Positions 5,437-12,880 of a stretch of DNA of 13,475 bases are shown piece after piece. The translations under genes were made by a program, and so were the position numbers. Origin of the DNA: DATDSR01 sp036517855 (GTDB taxonomy: Bacteria; Patescibacteriota; Minisyncoccia; Phycocordibacterales; DATDSR01); contig DATDSR010000045.1 in NCBI GenBank assembly GCA_036517855.1, positions 1 to 13,475 on the forward strand, in the 5' to 3' direction. The notes below the pieces were generated by a model. It was not told the origin of the DNA and searched no databases. It was given only the letters and a program-made list of their open reading frames with translations. The first letter of the stretch is position 1. Each line of letters starts with the position of its first letter.

Positions 5437-6234
5437 TTAGAACAAGAAGATGATAATACCGAGCACTACCATGGCCAGAGCCGCCGCCACTCTCACGCTC
5501 TTGCTCTCGCTCCTTTGCCAAGCGCGCAACTTCTCGGACATACCAGTGCGACTAGCTAAGAAGAGTATGACCACAAGTGGCAAAATGAAGATGGCGTTGT
5601 AGAGCAGTAGGTAAGCCACGCCGGTAAGGTAAGTGGTGGTGTCGTGCAAGAGCCCGAGGATAGCCAAGTACGGTCCGCCCGTGCAGGGGAACTCACACAG
5701 ACCCACGAGCATGCCGAGGAAAAAGAGGGCGGGTAGTGTACCTTTGCCCATCAGCACGGCTATCTTGCGGTGGGCCACTTCGGGAATTTTGAAGATTTGC
5801 GGAACTTTCGGCACGAGGGCGCTCAAGATGCTCAAGAGGCCAATCAGCACGAGGACAAGAGCGGCTAGTTTACCCATAAAGTGCGGGATGCTGAAGATGT
5901 GCAGAGCTTGCAAGAGACCAAGACCAATCAGAAAGTATGCAAGTGATAAGCCGCCTATGTAGATAAGGCCAGCGCGAAGGAGTTCGCCTCGGCTTTTACC
6001 CAGACCCACAAGCACCACCACAGTTAAGAGGAGCACCGAGAAGGCGCAAGGGTTGATGCTGTCGATGAGTGCCGAGGAGGCCACGAGCGGCAAGAGCCAC
6101 TTGCCTTGCTCGCTTATATTCCAGATAAAGTTGGTGCTGCCGGAGCCAAATTTGAGATAAGTGGCAATGGCCACAAGGAGGCCCGCCAGGATGGCGTAGA
6201 CACCGGGGCCGAGTTTGAGATTACGGGGTAACAT
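5437..6234 (-). CDS. ccdA: CcdA-like thiol:disulfide electron transporter
   Basis: A 265-residue polytopic protein of the CcdA/DsbD transmembrane family, which carries electrons from cytoplasmic thioredoxin to extracytoplasmic thiol proteins. The two redox Cys regions are plain: SINPCAFSVLLL (C63) and GLCEFPCTGGPYLAILG (C180, C184), each with the family's Pro before the Cys. About seven hydrophobic segments fit, including an extra N-terminal one. I chose the ATG at 6232-6234, which overlaps the DUF1573 stop by 14 bases; the longer frame from 6342 would run through that gene. Its neighbours (DsbA-like, DUF1573, CPIC protein) make likely partners or substrates. The symbol is by family similarity. 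Confidence 0.88.
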   Translation of the reverse strand: MLPRNLKLGPGVYAILAGLLVAIATYLKFGSGSTNFIWNISEQGKWLLPLVASSALIDSINPCAFSVLLLTVVVLVGLGKSRGELLRAGLIYIGGLSLAYFLIGLGLLQALHIFSIPHFMGKLAALVLVLIGLLSILSALVPKVPQIFKIPEVAHRKIAVLMGKGTLPALFFLGMLVGLCEFPCTGGPYLAILGLLHDTTTYLTGVAYLLLYNAIFILPLVVILFLASRTGMSEKLRAWQRSESKSVRVAAALAMVVLGIIIFLF

Positions 6235-6745
6235 CGGCAGTGAAGCTAACCTCAAGGGCTCCCTTGTCGGTCTCAAGTCGCACCGCCCGCCCAATCTTGC
6301 CCACTCCTGCCGGACCGTGCGCGGCCGGATCGAAGGTAACAACTATCTGCACAGTTTCGCCCGGGGCGATGGTACCCTCCATCGGCTTCAAAAAACCGTG
6401 GCCGGGCATACCAAACTCTTCCGACTCTTTGCCACTTTGGATAAAGCGGGCCGTGGTACACATACACGAAGTATAGAGCTTTGATGTTCGGATACTAGAT
6501 GAGCTCACGTTGGTCAGACTGAAGTTGGTTGAAACCTTACCCGCCGCCATCGAGATAACGCCGAAATCATGCGATTGCTCATTGAGAGTAATGGTGTCAG
6601 CGGCGATAGAAGAGATTGGCTCTGCCTCGTGCGCGTGCGGGTCAGATTCGTTGGGTAAGGTGGAATTATTGGCGGGGCGCGCCCACCAAATAAAACCACC
6701 GATTAGAACAAGACCGATAAGCGGGACAACATAATTTGATTTCAT
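6221..6745 (-). CDS. DUF1573 protein, membrane-anchored, with CxC motif
   Basis: A 174-residue protein with an N-terminal signal anchor (about 5-21), a short His-containing linker (DPHAHEAE) and a DUF1573-type immunoglobulin-like domain: SHDFGVISMAAGKVSTNFSLTN, then TSCMCTTARF (C94, C96), then GTIAPGETVQIVVTFDPAAHGP and GAVRLETDKG-like strands. The usual family core is SCGCT; here the middle residue is Met, adding a soft-metal ligand. The domain acts outside the membrane and is often found with redox or metal genes; its exact role is unknown. The gene starts 14 bases after the Met-rich gene and overlaps the CcdA-like gene, pointing to a joint transcript and perhaps joint work. Confidence 0.88.
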   Translation of the reverse strand: MKSNYVVPLIGLVLIGGFIWWARPANNSTLPNESDPHAHEAEPISSIAADTITLNEQSHDFGVISMAAGKVSTNFSLTNVSSSSIRTSKLYTSCMCTTARFIQSGKESEEFGMPGHGFLKPMEGTIAPGETVQIVVTFDPAAHGPAGVGKIGRAVRLETDKGALEVSFTADVTP

Positions 6746-6759
6746 AGTTCGTCTATTAA

Positions 6760-7095
6760 TTATTCGTTGCCCATCATCTGGTGCATCGAGTCAGTGCCGT
6801 GCCCCGCTGTCATATCCTCACCCATATGTTTTGCCCCAACCATCTCAAGGTCTTTGCCTTTGCTCATCATCATATCATCCTTGTACTTGGCTCCCAACTC
6901 TTGCATCATCATGCCACCCGACTTCATCATCTCACCCATCTCTTTGATACTTGCTGATTGTTTCTGCATCATAACTACCGAATCTTGGTGTGCCTGCATA
7001 CTCACCCCTGTCTCGACAGAACTTTTACCAGCCACGTAGCCACCGCCGCCGGCGACAACAAGAGTGATAACTGCTGCGATTATTGCATTGTTCAT
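6760..7095 (-). CDS. Membrane-anchored Met-rich metal-binding protein
   Basis: A 111-residue protein with an N-terminal hydrophobic anchor (about 3-22) and an outer helical part very rich in Met: 19 of 111 residues, in clusters VVMM, EMGEMM, GGMMM, DDMMM, KHMGEDM and MHQMM, with four His. Such Met/His clusters bind Cu(I) or Ag(I) in proteins such as CusF, CopM or SilE, but I see no homology to any of these beyond composition. It lies directly after the CusA-like gene (44 bases) and before DUF1573. A role as an extracytoplasmic copper sponge or a carrier that feeds the RND pump is inferred. A TATAAT at 7124-7129 may give it its own promoter. Confidence 0.8.
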   Translation of the reverse strand: MNNAIIAAVITLVVAGGGGYVAGKSSVETGVSMQAHQDSVVMMQKQSASIKEMGEMMKSGGMMMQELGAKYKDDMMMSKGKDLEMVGAKHMGEDMTAGHGTDSMHQMMGNE

Positions 7096-7123
7096 GATTA
7101 TTTATTTAATTAATTAATACTTT

Positions 7124-7129
7124 ATTATA
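7124..7129 (-). promoter_or_regulatory. Possible -10 element before the Met-rich gene
   Basis: A perfect TATAAT lies on the minus strand 28 bases upstream of the start at 7095. No good -35 sits 17 bases further up (ATCGGG), and there is no TG extension. The surrounding region is simply AT-rich, so this could be chance. If real, it would let the redox block be expressed apart from the pump. Confidence 0.3.
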
Positions 7130-7139
7130 ACCCACATCT

Positions 7140-10100
7140 TTAGAACCCCGATGACGCATCTTCCTGTCCACCCAAAGCTGCTTTTCTACCGAATCGGTAA
7201 AACAGAGCCGGGGTAAGGAAGAGCGAGATAACAGTTGAAGAGACCAGACCTCCGAATATCACCACCGCGAGAGGATGGAGCATCTCCTTGCCCGGTTCAC
7301 CTCCACCAATAAGCAGAGGCACCAGCGCGAGCGAAGTAACAAGCGAGGTCATCAGCACCGGCACCACGCGATCAAGAGTGGCTTGCACAATCGTGGCCGG
7401 CACAAAGGGCAAACCCTCTTTTTGCACAAGCGCGAGTGCCCGCCCAATGAGCATAATGCCGTTACGCGAGACGATACCCGCAAGTGAGATGAAGCCAACC
7501 ATATGGGCGAGGTTCACCGAACCGCCTGTGAGCCACACACCAATCATCCCGCCGATAAGCACTGTTGGGATGTTGGTCATCACAAGCAGAGCGATCGGTA
7601 CCGAGCGGAAGGCGTGATACAAAACGCCGAAGATCATCAAGATGCCTAAGATAAACACCGCCGTCAAGCGCATCGAGTTATCCTTCTGACTTTTGTAGTT
7701 GCCTTCGAAGGAGAGTGTGACTCCCACGGGTAACTTCTGCGCTTCAATGGCTGTTTTCGCTCCACCAACTGCCCCCACCACGTCAGTACCATGATAGTTA
7801 GCTGATACCACCAACACACGCTTGCCACCCTCATGATCAAGACTGTTACGCCCTCCCTCCAAACGTAAGTCGCCCACGCTACCCACCGAGCTCGCTCCCA
7901 TAAATGGCAGGGCCAAATCTCGCAGTGCTGTCACGTTATCCTTTGACTCGGTGTCGAAACGCACCACCACGTTAACCGAAGCCGGACCGAGTCGGACTTG
8001 TCCAAGGTTATCTCCCATCAGACCCATCTCAAGGTCACGAGCCACTTCTCCGGAAGAGAGACCGTATTCGGCAAGCCTGTTCCTATCTACATATAGGCGG
8101 AGCTCTGGCACAATCGTGTTCTGCCCGATGCGCGCGTTTGCTATCCCCTTTTGCTTGCTCAACTCGGTCACTACTCGCTTGGCCGCAATCTCCATTGTGG
8201 CCGGATCATCACCGAAAACCTTGACCACAATCGGAGCCCGCACTCCCGAAATCAACATTTCAACTCGATGCGTGATTGGTTGGCCGAGACTGAAGTCTAT
8301 CCCGCCGGTCATGGCGGGACCTGTAGACGGTTTATCGAGTATTGCCTGGATGTCTTTGAAGATTCTCTTGTGCTCGCTCTCAAAGCCCTGGGTAATGGCT
8401 ATCTGCATCTCACTTGAGTTGGCACTACCGCCGTGAGGGTCTGCCGGAGCGCGCCCGGCGATGTTACTAACCTGACGCACGCCCTTAACTTGCAACACCG
8501 CCGCTTCGAGTCGTGTCATGTATTCGTTGGTGGTAGAGAGGGCCGTACCCGGAGGCAAGTACACCATAGCCACCATCGAGCCTTCGTTAAAGGGTGGGAT
8601 GCCCTCTTTACCCGCGAAGTAGTAGAGGCCAACGGTGACGAGTAGAGCTACGAGAGTAACACTCCCGATTACTTTCACATTCGTGATACACCAGGCAATC
8701 CACGGGGTGATGCGGGCTTTTATCTTTTGCACAATCTTTGTCTCCTGCTCGTGACCCACAAGCGACTTATCATTTAGTAAGAGGGCCGAGAGTACAGGCG
8801 TGACAGTAAGTGACACTGCCATCGAAGCGAAGAGCGAAACAAGGTATGCCGTCCCAAGAGCAATGATAAGTTTGCCCTCAATGCCCGGCATAAAGAAGAT
8901 AGGGAGAAAGACCACCGCCACAAGCACGGTCGCGTACACAATAGAGTTTCGCACTTCTTTCGAAGCCGCAAGCACAACACCCTCGCGCTTCTCACTCCTA
9001 TCCCCTTTCATCCACTCGCGCAAACGATGGAAGATGTTCTCCACATCCACAATGGCATCGTCCACCAGTTCGCCTACCGCCACCGCGATGCCACCAAGCG
9101 TCATCACGTTGACCGATAGGCCAAACGATTTGAATACGATAGCCGTGGCCAAGATTGAGAGCGGGATAGCTGTAAGCGTAATAGCCGTTGTCCGCACGTT
9201 CATCAAGAAGATGATTAAGATGACAACTACAAGGATGGTCCCGTCGCGAAGCGCGCCTTCGACATTACTCAAGCCCGCCCGGATGAAGCTCTCTTGGCGA
9301 AAGAGGTTTGGATGCAACTCCACGCCATCCGGCAAGCTGGGCTTAAGCGACTCAAACGTCGCGTTGATGGCGTCAGTGACTTTAATCGTCTGGGCATCCG
9401 GCTGACGGATGACCCGCAAGATAACTCCCGGCTCACCGTCGATAGCACCGCTACCTCTGATTGGGCTCGCTCCTTCAATCACCGAAGCGATATCGCCAAG
9501 TCGAATCGGTCTGCCATCCATCCCGCTTCGTCCGATAGCAATCTCTTGCAAGTCGGTGACCACCGCGGGGGCCGTGAGGATGCGGATGGCATACTCTTTG
9601 TTGTCTTCAGTGATAACGCCACCACTCCTATTGGTGAGCATGCTCTCAACCTTCACGCGCACATCGTCAAACATTATTTCGTAACGACGCAAGCGTTCGG
9701 CGTTGATGTTAATCTGCCACTCACGCAAATCTCCACCCATCACAAGCACATTGGCCACACCCGGAGTCTTGAGCAGGGCCGGACGGATAGTCCAGTCGGC
9801 AAGTGTCCGCAACTCCATCGGACTTGTTTTGCCACTCGGCGAGCTGATGCCAACCCACATAATCTCTCCCAAGAGCGAAGTGGATGGGCCAAGTGTCGGC
9901 TTTACCCCTTCTGGTAGCAGAGCTTGACTTAATCTCTCTTGCACAATCTGTCGGTTGCGAAGTGTGTCGCTACTCCAAGCAAACTCAATATTAACCGTTG
10001 CTTGTGAGTACGAAGCGTTACCCGTCAAGCGCTCAATGCCTGGCGCTCCGGCGATAACAGCCTCCATTGGGTTTAAGACCAGGCGCTCCACCTCTTCGGC

Positions 10101-10271
10101 CGCCATGCCAGGGCTCTCGGCAAAGACGGTCACAGTGGGTTTATTGATGTCAGGCAAGATATCCACCTTCATAGTGGCAACACTCCAGATACCGGCAAGG
10201 GTCATCGCCCCGGCCAAGACGAGGACGGTGATTTTGTTCTTAAGTGACCAAGCAATAATGTTGTTTAACAT
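7140..10271 (-). CDS. cusA: CusA-like heavy-metal efflux RND pump
   Basis: A full-length 1043-residue inner-membrane RND transporter of the heavy-metal (HME) group, driving metal out with protons. It opens with the usual first helix and KVDILPDINKPTVTVFAESPGMAAEEVE. The fourth-helix motif is GGIAVAVGELVDDAIVDVEN, with D404 matching the proton-relay Asp of CusA. Of CusA's three metal-binding Met, two are in place by eye: M622 (SSEMQIAI) and M672 (HRVEMLISGV); the third is Leu (L572, MVYLPPG). CusA's relay Glu939 is replaced by Arg (R936 in GIVSRNGIML), as in another HME subgroup. The start is 9 bases after the adaptor's stop. Copper or silver is likely but not certain. The symbol is by family similarity. 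Confidence 0.92.
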   Translation of the reverse strand: MLNNIIAWSLKNKITVLVLAGAMTLAGIWSVATMKVDILPDINKPTVTVFAESPGMAAEEVERLVLNPMEAVIAGAPGIERLTGNASYSQATVNIEFAWSSDTLRNRQIVQERLSQALLPEGVKPTLGPSTSLLGEIMWVGISSPSGKTSPMELRTLADWTIRPALLKTPGVANVLVMGGDLREWQININAERLRRYEIMFDDVRVKVESMLTNRSGGVITEDNKEYAIRILTAPAVVTDLQEIAIGRSGMDGRPIRLGDIASVIEGASPIRGSGAIDGEPGVILRVIRQPDAQTIKVTDAINATFESLKPSLPDGVELHPNLFRQESFIRAGLSNVEGALRDGTILVVVILIIFLMNVRTTAITLTAIPLSILATAIVFKSFGLSVNVMTLGGIAVAVGELVDDAIVDVENIFHRLREWMKGDRSEKREGVVLAASKEVRNSIVYATVLVAVVFLPIFFMPGIEGKLIIALGTAYLVSLFASMAVSLTVTPVLSALLLNDKSLVGHEQETKIVQKIKARITPWIAWCITNVKVIGSVTLVALLVTVGLYYFAGKEGIPPFNEGSMVAMVYLPPGTALSTTNEYMTRLEAAVLQVKGVRQVSNIAGRAPADPHGGSANSSEMQIAITQGFESEHKRIFKDIQAILDKPSTGPAMTGGIDFSLGQPITHRVEMLISGVRAPIVVKVFGDDPATMEIAAKRVVTELSKQKGIANARIGQNTIVPELRLYVDRNRLAEYGLSSGEVARDLEMGLMGDNLGQVRLGPASVNVVVRFDTESKDNVTALRDLALPFMGASSVGSVGDLRLEGGRNSLDHEGGKRVLVVSANYHGTDVVGAVGGAKTAIEAQKLPVGVTLSFEGNYKSQKDNSMRLTAVFILGILMIFGVLYHAFRSVPIALLVMTNIPTVLIGGMIGVWLTGGSVNLAHMVGFISLAGIVSRNGIMLIGRALALVQKEGLPFVPATIVQATLDRVVPVLMTSLVTSLALVPLLIGGGEPGKEMLHPLAVVIFGGLVSSTVISLFLTPALFYRFGRKAALGGQEDASSGF

Positions 10272-10280
10272 GTTAGTGTT

Positions 10281-11990
10281 TTACATCTCCATCCCACCCA
10301 TTGGCTCGTCACCACCCGACTGCGTGGATTCGCCCGCTGTCCCCTCTGTCTCAACTTTGTTTTGAAGCAACATATTCTCTTGCATATCACCTGTGGGCTC
10401 CACAACGTAACGATCGCCATTCGAGAGTCCCTCGTAGACCTCCACCGACGCTCCGAGTGTGCGCCCGAGAGTTATCTTGCGAGCAAAGAGTCGTCCCGCC
10501 TCTGACACACCCCACACGTGAGGCACGCCAGTACTACTCCACCACACTGCGGTGAGTTTGATGAGCGGAGTGGAACTCTCTTTGGGCACGAACACGCGGA
10601 CCGAGGCCGCCACTGGCCAATCGACCGGAGTAACGAAACTTGCGTCCGCCATATACCCGCCAGTTGTATCAAGCGAAGTACCTACACCTGTAAGTTTTAC
10701 TTTGCGCACATCTTGGGCAAAACCGGGACGCACTGCCGATAGGATGTCACCCGCTTTTGGAACGCGTGCGTTACTCGGTATCTGCAAACGCACAAACCGT
10801 TCCGAAGCTTTCTCGGTGTCGATGGAGGCCACAGGCATGCCTGGCTCAACAAAGTCACCAACTTTTTTGTTTATCGTTGAGACGACACCTGCTCTCGGGG
10901 CAACAATAGCCAGACCGCCCGAGATACTTCGCTCCACCGTCGCGTACGAGGCATCAGCTGCCAAAGTCTCCGCTTCGGCCATGGCGACCATCTTCTCGTT
11001 CTCTGATATCTTCTCTTCAACCTCTCGCTTGTCCGTGGCATAGGCCATGGAGTTGTCGGCCTGCTTCATAGTTATCTCCGCCTGTGCATCACGATAATCA
11101 GCAAGCATATCGAAGAATTTCTCTTGATCTTCGCGCGCCATATCATTGATGTCTGTGACACCTTCACCACTACTTGTGTTAGCCAGTCGCGCGAACATGG
11201 CAAAGTAACCTGTGGCTAGGTCCACCGGTAGGGCCTCCTGATCTTTTAGAGCTTCGGCTAACTTCATAAATTGCAGTTCGTACTGATTCTGGTTTTGCGG
11301 GTCAATCGCTCCGTAACTCCGATTGAGACTCCCATAACGAAAGTACGAGATGCCTGAAACGTTGCTGATAATGCTCATGTGCTTAACTAGCGTCTGCTCG
11401 AGCATGGTGCGAAGATTCCTGCCCATAGCGACTGCGGCCGCTCTTGCTTGTATGAGTTGCGATTCGTTTGTATTCGTAGCAGTTGCGTCTAAGAGCGCAC
11501 GGAGTTGTTCGTTGTTGGCTTCGGCAAACTTTTTTGTGGTTTCCGCTTGGGCGCGCATTCGTGCCTTGCCTTCAGCTTGCTCGGCAAGCATAGCTACTAG
11601 CTCGGGCATAGCCGGCGGAGCAGATAGGCGGGCAAGTACTTGACCCGCTCCCACATGTTGGCCAATTTTAACCCTCCACTCCACAATTGTCCCTTCGCGA
11701 GCAGGTTGGACCGGGATATTGCCGTATGAGATAACCTCACCCGGCCAAGAGTTACCGGGCTGACTGGCGCCGCCCAAGGATTCATCGCCAACAATAGCGA
11801 CACCCGCCGGTAGGGCTGATACCACAACTTCTGTGACCGTGGCCACTGATGCTAGTTGCTCATTCCCCCCACTTATACCCTGCATGGCGAACACTGTACC
11901 AGTGGCAAGGACCGCAAATATAAGTAACACTGAAGTCACAGTTAATTTAGTCCGAAGGTACGAGATGTATGAGTTAATTTTTTGTTTCAT
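10281..11990 (-). CDS. cusB: CusB-like membrane fusion (adaptor) protein with Met-rich tail
   Basis: A 569-residue adaptor for the RND pump, anchored by one membrane segment (about 18-36). The two halves of the lipoyl domain are visible near residues 95-125 (VQPAREGTIVEWRVKIGQHV) and 355-385 (GLAIVAPRAGVVSTINKKVG), followed by beta-barrel and membrane-proximal domains (TLGRTLGASVEVYEGLSNGDRYV). Between the lipoyl halves lie about 220 Ala/Glu/Gln-rich residues, much more than in CusB (about 400 residues in total), so the coiled-coil hairpin is unusually long or carries an insert. The tail GGDEPMGGMEM could bind copper. I chose the ATG at 11988-11990; a TTG at 12020 adds 10 residues and cannot be excluded. 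The symbol is by family similarity. Confidence 0.87.
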   Translation of the reverse strand: MKQKINSYISYLRTKLTVTSVLLIFAVLATGTVFAMQGISGGNEQLASVATVTEVVVSALPAGVAIVGDESLGGASQPGNSWPGEVISYGNIPVQPAREGTIVEWRVKIGQHVGAGQVLARLSAPPAMPELVAMLAEQAEGKARMRAQAETTKKFAEANNEQLRALLDATATNTNESQLIQARAAAVAMGRNLRTMLEQTLVKHMSIISNVSGISYFRYGSLNRSYGAIDPQNQNQYELQFMKLAEALKDQEALPVDLATGYFAMFARLANTSSGEGVTDINDMAREDQEKFFDMLADYRDAQAEITMKQADNSMAYATDKREVEEKISENEKMVAMAEAETLAADASYATVERSISGGLAIVAPRAGVVSTINKKVGDFVEPGMPVASIDTEKASERFVRLQIPSNARVPKAGDILSAVRPGFAQDVRKVKLTGVGTSLDTTGGYMADASFVTPVDWPVAASVRVFVPKESSTPLIKLTAVWWSSTGVPHVWGVSEAGRLFARKITLGRTLGASVEVYEGLSNGDRYVVEPTGDMQENMLLQNKVETEGTAGESTQSGGDEPMGGMEM

Positions 11991-12017
11991 TTTTTTAAGT
12001 TTGTTAGTTGAGCTGGG

Positions 12018-12047
12018 CAAATAAAAACCCGCTGGTTAATGCGAGTT
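12018..12047 (-). terminator. Possible intrinsic terminator or attenuator before cusB
   Basis: On the minus strand AACTCGC and GCGGGTT form a 7-bp stem (one G-U) around an 8-base loop (12026-12047), followed at once by TTTTTATTTG. It lies between the small two-TM gene and the adaptor gene, with little room for a new promoter before 11990, so it may trim or gate transcription into the pump genes rather than end the operon. Confidence 0.5.
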
Positions 12048-12050
12048 GAG

Positions 12051-12089
12051 CACGTCAAAGGCAAAGCTTTAACGCGCCCTTATGACGTG
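12051..12089. other. Hairpin around the stop codon of the two-TM gene
   Basis: CACGTCAAAGG (12051-12061) pairs with CCTT-A-TGACGTG (12078-12089), 11 bp with one bulged base and a 16-base loop holding the palindrome AAAGCTTT. There is no T-run after it. Together with the hairpin at 12018-12047 it makes a structured leader ahead of the adaptor gene. Confidence 0.5.
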
Positions 12090-12505
12090 GCCGGGCTATG
12101 TTCTAAAAGTGTTAGCCAGCTGGCTTCTTTACTATTTGGAACAAACGCTAGCGTGAAAGCATCCCGAAATTTAAATTTTAACAAAAGTGACGCGAGACCA
12201 GGCGGACTAAGTAAGTAACGAAAGGCAAAATAAGCGAGGAGCAAAAGTGTGGCCAAAAGCGTGCCAAGGCTAATCTGAATGGGGAAATTTAAGAAAGAGT
12301 TATAGGCAGAAATATGATGTACCACCATAGCTAAAGTATTTTGCGGGCATAGCGATGCATCGCCGAGGACAGAGAATGGGCAATCCCCAACCATAGACCC
12401 ATCCATATCAATCCCGTGCACCATCGTGGCAAAGCCGAAGAACGTAATGGCAAGGAAGGCTAAAAGTAGTAGTGGCACCGCGATTTGTTTAAATAAAGTT
12501 TGCAT
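12080..12505 (-). CDS. Two-TM Cys/His/Met membrane protein (copy 2)
   Basis: A 141-residue protein with a membrane segment (about 8-26), an outer loop holding MVHGIDMDGSMVGDCPF (H30, Met34, Met38, C42), LCPQN (C53) and VVHHISAY (H63, H64), a second segment (about 78-98), and a 43-residue cytoplasmic tail ending LLEHSPATS. Soft-metal ligands are concentrated in the loop. It lies 5 bases after the copper-sensor gene, so it is the first structural gene of that operon, and resembles the protein at 3712-4140 in layout. I know no named family, but similar proteins are common next to RND pump genes in CPR bacteria (from memory). A copper-binding or handing-on role is inferred. Confidence 0.8.
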   Translation of the reverse strand: MQTLFKQIAVPLLLLAFLAITFFGFATMVHGIDMDGSMVGDCPFSVLGDASLCPQNTLAMVVHHISAYNSFLNFPIQISLGTLLATLLLLAYFAFRYLLSPPGLASLLLKFKFRDAFTLAFVPNSKEASWLTLLEHSPATS

Positions 12506-12510
12506 GTTGT

Positions 12511-12795
12511 TTATTTACGTTTGAGTTGGTAGACCTTAAGTATTTCACCGATAGCCTTGCCCTCCTTGCCCTGCTTCATCTGGTGCACCACGCAAGTGGA
12601 GAGGTGCTCCTCCATTAAGGCGTCCTCCACACCCGACAGGGCTCTCTTAACCGCCGAAGTTTGGGTAATAACGTCAATGCAATAAACGCCCTTTTCGAGC
12701 ATATCCTGCAAGCCCCGCACCTGCCCCTCAATAATCTTGAGTCGGCGCACTAACCCGCCCTTCCCCTTTGAATTTTGAGCTTTGTGATTTGTCAC
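12511..12795 (-). CDS. csoR: CsoR-family Cu(I)-sensing repressor, GTG start
   Basis: A 94-residue all-helical repressor of the CsoR family. The frame RRLKIIEGQVRGLQDMLEKGVYC and LMEEHLSTCVVHQM is textbook. Predicted Cu(I) ligands are C39, H64 and C68, with the same spacings (25 and 4) as C36, H61 and C65 of M. tuberculosis CsoR; Cu(I) binding releases the protein from DNA in that family. The start is a GTG at 12793-12795, directly below its own operator-bearing promoter. It heads the operon of the two-TM protein and probably the RND pump genes. It differs from the sensor at 2034-2306 at the third ligand (Cys here, His there), so the two may answer to different metals. Confidence 0.92.
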   Translation of the reverse strand: MTNHKAQNSKGKGGLVRRLKIIEGQVRGLQDMLEKGVYCIDVITQTSAVKRALSGVEDALMEEHLSTCVVHQMKQGKEGKAIGEILKVYQLKRK

Positions 12796-12829
12796 TTACC
12801 CAGTATATACCCCCTGGGGGTATTGTCAA
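12796..12829 (-). promoter_or_regulatory. csoR promoter with palindromic CsoR box; predicted leaderless
   Basis: On the minus strand a consensus -35 TTGACA (12824-12829) is followed after 16 bases by -10 TATACT (12802-12807). The spacer is filled by ATACCCCC-A-GGGGGTAT (12807-12823), a palindrome with perfect 8-bp arms and the usual look of a CsoR box, so bound repressor would cover the promoter. Six bases (GGGTAA) separate the -10 from the GTG, placing transcription start at the start codon. Confidence 0.85.
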
Positions 12830-12857
12830 GCCCCCACTTATCCTCCGCCCCAGAACA

Positions 12858-12872
12858 GCCGAAACCTTCGGC
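12858..12872. other. Small GC-rich hairpin after the toxin-like gene pair
   Basis: GCCGAA (12858-12863) and TTCGGC (12867-12872) form a perfect 6-bp stem with a 3-base loop, about 10 bases past the stop of the 61-residue gene. No T-run follows on the minus strand, so it may end or protect that transcript but is not a classic intrinsic terminator. Confidence 0.4.
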
Positions 12873-12880
12873 GCCCTTAA

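Noticed and set aside
6235..6342. Longer N-terminus of the CcdA-like protein from 6342
   Set aside because: The added residues are an Arg-rich shadow of the DUF1573 gene; the ATG at 6234 begins directly before the first membrane segment.
8800..9917. Long open frames on the plus strand opposite the RND pump (for example 8800-9405 and 9294-9917)
   Set aside because: They lie antisense to a clearly conserved gene, have Ser/Thr/Arg-rich composition and no recognisable domain; they are shadows of its codon use.
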